Of a DNA stretch of 44,476 bases, positions 43,282 to 44,476 are shown in pieces. Each line of letters begins with the position of its first letter. Positions within the stretch are counted from its first letter, which is position 1. Where the stretch lies: contig CANOBK010000012.1 of assembly GCA_947564265.1 (NCBI GenBank), forward strand, positions 1 to 44,476. Direction: 5' to 3'. Position numbers and translations under genes: made by a program. Under the pieces are notes generated by a model. That model did not search any database. It was not told the DNA's origin and worked only from the letters and a program-made list of their open reading frames with translations. The DNA is from an uncultured Caryophanales bacterium (GTDB taxonomy: Bacteria; Bacillota_I; Bacilli_A; RF39; UBA660).

Positions 43282-44476
43282 ACAAAAATTAGAAAAAACT
43301 TTTAAAAAAATTGACGAACAAGAGACTTTGAATAGTTTAAAAGTCTTAAATGCTTTTCATAAATATCAAATTAGTGAAGTACATTTTAATATGACAACTG
43401 GTTATGGATATGGAGATATCGGAAGAGATACCATTGAAAAAGTATTTGCGGAAGTTTTAGGGGCTGAAGACGCTTTGGTTCGTAGTCAGTTTATTTCGGG
43501 AACACATGCTTTGACAGTTGCTTTGTTTTCCTATTTAAGGCCCGGTGACCTTCTTCTTAGTATTACAGGAACTCCTTATGATACGTTACATGAAGTCATT
43601 GGGATTCGGGAAAACGCTAGCAGCTTAAAAAGTTTTGGTGTTTTATATGATGAAATCGATTTAGTAAATGATGATTTTGATGATGAAAAGATACTTTCTT
43701 ACTTAAAAGAACATCCTGTTAAAATGATAGAAATTCAAAGATCGAAGGGATATTCTACGAGAAAAAGTCTAGGAATTAAAAAGCTAGAGAGAATTATTAA
43801 AAAAATAAAAAATCAAAGTCCTAATACGATTATCATGGTAGATAACTGTTATTGTGAGTTTGTAGAAGAAGCTACTCCAACAGAAGTAGGCGCAGATGTG
43901 ATGATTGGTTCTCTAATTAAAAATTTAGGAGGAGGAATTGCGCCAAACGGTGCTTATATTGCTGGAAGAAAAGATTTAGTTGACCTAGCAGGAGAAAGAC
44001 TTACTTGTCCAGGAGAGGGAAGAGAAGTGGGTCCAAGTCTTGGAATCAATAAGCAGTTTTTACAAGGATTGTTTTTTGCACCTAGCGTCGTTGCTTCTAG
44101 TTTAAAAACAGCAATTCTAGCATCATGTGCTTTAGAAGAATTAGGATATCAAGTAGAACCAAAATATAACGAAGAACGAGCAGATATTGTTCAAAATATT
44201 ATCTTTGGAAATAAAGAAGACTTAATTGCTTATTGTCAAGGAATTCAGATGGCTTCTCCGATTGACTCGAATGCGATTCCAGAACCTTGGGATATGCCAG
44301 GATATGAAGATAAGGTAATTATGGCAGCAGGTGCTTTTACGCAAGGTTCTTCGATTGAATTATCTTGTGATGGTCCTATTCGTCCGCCCTATATTGCGTA
44401 TATGCAAGGGGGACTTACCTATCCTTATGGAAAATTGGGCGTGATGAAAGCGATTGCTAGAATGAAAGAAAAAAAT
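43226..44476 (+). CDS. YnbB / methionine gamma-lyase-like PLP enzyme, 3' end outside window
   Basis: 417 codons are present and no stop is reached. The protein belongs to the PLP-dependent family annotated as methionine gamma-lyase-like or 'aluminium resistance protein' (B. subtilis YnbB). Landmarks: MTTGYGYGDIGRDTIEKVFA, SGTHALTVALFSYLRPGD, MVDNCYCEFVEE, and GSLIKNLGGGIAPNG with K232 as the probable PLP lysine. ERLTCPGEGREVGPS and AGAFTQGSSIELSCDGP are family blocks. AGGAGG sits 10 nt before the ATG at 43226, inside the preceding gene. Family members are about 410-430 residues, so only a few residues are missing. True substrate is uncertain. Confidence 0.92.
   Translation, partial: MYQKLGITEEIVNLIQKCEQKLEKTFKKIDEQETLNSLKVLNAFHKYQISEVHFNMTTGYGYGDIGRDTIEKVFAEVLGAEDALVRSQFISGTHALTVALFSYLRPGDLLLSITGTPYDTLHEVIGIRENASSLKSFGVLYDEIDLVNDDFDDEKILSYLKEHPVKMIEIQRSKGYSTRKSLGIKKLERIIKKIKNQSPNTIIMVDNCYCEFVEEATPTEVGADVMIGSLIKNLGGGIAPNGAYIAGRKDLVDLAGERLTCPGEGREVGPSLGINKQFLQGLFFAPSVVASSLKTAILASCALEELGYQVEPKYNEERADIVQNIIFGNKEDLIAYCQGIQMASPIDSNAIPEPWDMPGYEDKVIMAAGAFTQGSSIELSCDGPIRPPYIAYMQGGLTYPYGKLGVMKAIARMKEKN

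Overview
The window is AT-rich (roughly one third G+C by eye, not computed) and reads as chromosome of a fermentative, spore-forming or recently spore-forming low-G+C Bacillota, plausibly a gut-type Bacilli/Erysipelotrichia-like lineage. The pointers are a SpoVS gene, a collagen-like protein of the exosporium (BclA) type, a T-box riboswitch, strong AGGAGG-type ribosome binding sites, pyruvate formate-lyase plus phosphoketolase, and TGA used as a normal stop (for example at the end of wecB), which argues against a mycoplasma-type code. I see no tRNA, rRNA, prophage, insertion sequence or CRISPR array.

Layout. 1-1687 (minus): a partial collagen-like gene built on 156-bp tandem repeats and a glycosyltransferase with a TPR-like tail that may decorate it. 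1777-7127: a HAD phosphatase, then pflB-pflA overlapping a membrane-anchored HExxH zincin-like protein. 7183-11783: a coiled-coil hypothetical (minus), an RlmI-like methyltransferase, an RluA-type pseudouridine synthase, a GH25 lysozyme with an Ig-like domain, a membrane-anchored Pro/Ala/Thr/Glu-rich protein and spoVS. 11821-14906: a serine-type T-box leader drives an operon of a SpoT/MESH1-like HD hydrolase, an archaeal-looking seryl-tRNA synthetase and a queuosine-salvage hydrolase. 14956-17999: an unknown gene, an SDR, a desulfoferrodoxin and an unknown helical protein.

18461-34409 is a 16-kb surface-polysaccharide locus, all on the plus strand: an SGNH esterase and an acyltransferase-3 (a split O-acetylation pair), RmlC, GT2, an ABC-2 permease and a Wzt-like ATPase with an extra C-terminal domain, a GT2-GT2 fusion, an RgpF-HAD fusion, a WbdD-like methyltransferase-kinase-coiled-coil protein, a GT2-GT4 fusion and WecB. 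The pairing of a WbdD-like chain terminator with a Wzt that carries a C-terminal domain suggests a capped, length-controlled polysaccharide exported by an ABC transporter, a logic best known from Gram-negative O antigens. A decayed duplicate of the desulfoferrodoxin 3' end lies at the left edge of this locus.

34539-44476: a short UvrD-like helicase, a UcpA-like SDR with a peptide deformylase, phosphoketolase, a Sir2 deacylase (minus), and an operon of a Cys-rich protein, an SDR, two unknown proteins and a YnbB/methionine-gamma-lyase-like PLP enzyme that runs off the right end.

The strongest leads for new biology are the WbdD/Wzt-type capping system in a Gram-positive setting and the T-box control of an alarmone-hydrolase-like protein together with serS and a queuosine-salvage gene.
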